Part shown: piece after piece, positions 62,660-64,000 of the stretch
How positions within the stretch are numbered: the first letter of the stretch is position 1
How the letters are laid out: each line of letters starts with the position of its first letter
Source of the DNA: Acidiferrobacteraceae bacterium
GTDB taxonomy: Bacteria; Pseudomonadota; Gammaproteobacteria; Arenicellales; UBA868
NCBI GenBank assembly: GCA_002721105.1
Contig: PBJL01000033.1
Coordinates: forward strand, 168,167-232,166
DNA length: 64,000 nt
Direction of reading: 5' to 3'
Made by a program: the position numbers and the translations under genes
The notes under the pieces: generated by a model
Databases searched by the model: none
Seen by the model: the letters and a program-made list of their open reading frames with translations, nothing else
What the model was told of the DNA's origin: nothing

Positions 62660-63634
62660 ATGATAAAGTCTTATTTGCCTTCTGATTTGCCTCCTCGATT
62701 ACTTATAGCTGTTGGGGGTAACGCTATTCACCCGGCGGGCATCACTGGAACGCCTGAAGAACAGATGACCGTAGCAGCTGAGGCGGCAGAGATTTTGTTA
62801 CCCATACTGGAACTTGAAAAAGAGCTTGTTATAACTCATGGTAATGGTCCTGCCGTTGGGAAAACAATACTACGCCAAGTTTTAGCGCGCCATCGCGTTA
62901 CGCCAATGTCTCTAGACATTTGCGTTGCAAATACGCAGGGTGTGACGGCTTATCTTCTGATGCAGGCTTTTGAAAATGCTCTCAGACAGGTTGGAAATAA
63001 GCGCCATGCAATTGGATTGGTTACCCAAGTTGAGGTGGATCCGGGTGATGTGGCATTTCAGAATCCAACCAAACCGGTAGGCTATTTTTATACTGAGGAA
63101 GAGGCAAGAAGCCTTGAATCAGAGTTAGGGTGGACTCTAGTCGAAGATGCTGGTCGAGGATGGAGACAAGTAGTACCGTCCCCCGAACCCCAACACATTT
63201 GCGATATTTCGCTAATTGACGCATTGGCTGGACGGGGGACCATAGTCATAGCTGGAGGCGGCGGCGGGATTCCTGTGGTGAGAGACAAAATGGGGATACG
63301 TCGCGGCATCGAAGGTGTGATAGACAAAGATCTCACATCACAGCACATGGCGACTATTTTAGGTATTGAACATATGATGATTTTAACAGGTGTGAAAAAA
63401 GTCGCATTGAATTTTGGTACAAATTCGGCACGAGAATTAAATACGGTTTCAGTTTCAGAAATGAAAGTTTATCAGGGGGAGGGCCATTTTGCGAAGGGTA
63501 GTATGGGACCCAAAGTGGAAGCCGCTATTCGATTTGTGGAGCGTGGAGGCAAGCGTGCAGTTATTGCCCATCTTGAGGAAGCTTTGCCGGCGCTGATGGG
63601 GGAAGCAGGAACTCAAATTGTGGCAGACAGATGA
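62660..63634 (+). CDS. arcC: carbamate kinase
   Basis: Converts carbamoyl phosphate and ADP to ATP and carbamate (then CO2 and ammonia). AVGGNAI, ITHGNGPAVG, ANTQGVTAYL, IAGGGGGIPV and DKDLTSQHMA are the family signatures, over 324 residues. A TTG three bases upstream is in frame, but the ATG at 62660 is the more likely start. It directly follows the asparaginase-like gene and would use the carbamoyl phosphate from the transcarbamylase. No arginine deiminase is present, so this kinase is not part of an ADI pathway. Confidence 0.94.
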   Translation: MIKSYLPSDLPPRLLIAVGGNAIHPAGITGTPEEQMTVAAEAAEILLPILELEKELVITHGNGPAVGKTILRQVLARHRVTPMSLDICVANTQGVTAYLLMQAFENALRQVGNKRHAIGLVTQVEVDPGDVAFQNPTKPVGYFYTEEEARSLESELGWTLVEDAGRGWRQVVPSPEPQHICDISLIDALAGRGTIVIAGGGGGIPVVRDKMGIRRGIEGVIDKDLTSQHMATILGIEHMMILTGVKKVALNFGTNSARELNTVSVSEMKVYQGEGHFAKGSMGPKVEAAIRFVERGGKRAVIAHLEEALPALMGEAGTQIVADR

Positions 63635-63686
63635 CAATGTATTTGTGCAATAAACCAGGATACAAAAAAGGAGACGTACAAGGCTT

Positions 63687-64000
63687 ATGAGCGACCATTC
63701 AAATTTGACCGATGATCATATATTTGCACCCCTAGATCCTGAGCCACGACTATTGATGGGACCGGGCCCCGTTGATGTCTACCCTCGCGTTTTAGGTGCG
63801 ATGTCAAGTTCTATGCTAGGGCAATTCGATCCTCAGTTTACTGAATATATGAATGAGGTTATGCACTTATATCGACAAGTATATCGGACGGCCAATCATT
63901 GGACCTTGTTGGTAAATGGTACTGCTCGTGCCGGTATTGAAGCTTGCCTCAATTCCTTGATATCTCCAGGCGACAAAGTATTAATTCCTATTTTTGGGCG
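63687..64000 (+). CDS. pucG: class V aminotransferase, PucG-like ureidoglycine-glyoxylate aminotransferase (5' part)
   Basis: The window ends 104 codons into the gene. The translation shows RLLMGPGPVDVYPRVLGAMS, MLGQFDPQFTEYMNEVM, GTARAGIEACLNSL and GDKVLIPIFGR. These match the N-terminal part of Bacillus PucG, which transfers the amino group of S-ureidoglycine to glyoxylate, giving oxalurate and glycine. The first motifs are also shared with alanine-glyoxylate aminotransferases, but LGQFDP and the surroundings favour PucG. It begins 52 bases after carbamate kinase, with AAGGAG upstream. Confidence 0.85.
   Translation, partial: MSDHSNLTDDHIFAPLDPEPRLLMGPGPVDVYPRVLGAMSSSMLGQFDPQFTEYMNEVMHLYRQVYRTANHWTLLVNGTARAGIEACLNSLISPGDKVLIPIFG

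Overview
The window is a chromosome segment from a bacterium that looks like a gammaproteobacterium, probably a free-living, perhaps marine, heterotroph of moderate to low GC. This rests on recognised gene pairs and families rather than a phylogeny: mutY-yggX, divergent ppsR/ppsA, a complete yejABEF transporter, a tRNA-Phe with a gammaproteobacterial layout, wbuC, and an EcoRII/Dcm/Vsr restriction island.

Layout. 1-6.0 kb: the 5' end of a gamma-glutamyltransferase and the peptide importer yejA-yejB-yejE-yejF. 6-12.2 kb: housekeeping genes (mutY, yggX, ATP-type PEP carboxykinase, a phosphoglucose-isomerase-like protein, a HAD phosphatase, a Nudix hydrolase). 12.27-15.3 kb: a tRNA-Phe followed by a small genomic island. 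The 3' half of the tRNA is repeated at the far end, a decayed integrase 3' end lies beside the tRNA, and the cargo is Vsr, a C5-cytosine methyltransferase and an EcoRII/PspGI-like endonuclease broken by one in-frame TAG. 15.4-20.1 kb: an SbtA-type bicarbonate permease, ppsR, ppsA and a small CPXCG protein. 20.2-26.9 kb: an att-like repeat, then a six-gene surface-sugar cluster (WbuC, aminotransferase, C-methyltransferase with a probable ATC start, oxidoreductase, acyltransferase, glycosyltransferase). 27-41.1 kb: an oxidative catabolic region with two RidA proteins, two Rieske oxygenases, a flavin-dependent hydroxylase and its reductase, a luciferase-like monooxygenase, a TauD-like dioxygenase, an aldehyde dehydrogenase, an M20 amidohydrolase, DUF1028, an ATC-hydrolase-like protein, a glutathione transferase and a PcaC/PcaD-like pair; the substrate is unknown. 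41.1-46.6 kb: AMP nucleosidase, a membrane hydroxylase, two surface-glycan genes and a glycine-zipper lipoprotein.

46.7-64 kb is a nearly complete purine-catabolism locus. Minus-strand genes cover uptake (BMP-type binding protein, two permeases, ATPase), guanine deamination (guaD), xanthine oxidation (xdhABC), urate hydroxylation by membrane PuuD, and 5-hydroxyisourate hydrolysis (hiuH). Plus-strand genes continue with allantoinase puuE, OHCU decarboxylase uraD, a transcarbamylase of the ATCase/OTCase fold, an asparaginase-like amidohydrolase, carbamate kinase, and the start of a PucG-type ureidoglycine-glyoxylate aminotransferase. The order suggests that ureidoglycine is transaminated to oxalurate, oxalurate is cleaved by phosphorolysis to oxamate and carbamoyl phosphate, carbamoyl phosphate yields ATP, and oxamate may be hydrolysed by the asparaginase-like protein. 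The transcarbamylase and asparaginase roles are inferred.

The two arms of this locus each carry a near-identical module ahead of a gene: a sigma70-like promoter with a 17-nt spacer, exactly 44 nt, then an intrinsic terminator with the same GGAACC stem. This looks like twin attenuators or twin small RNAs and is the most unusual regulatory signal in the window.
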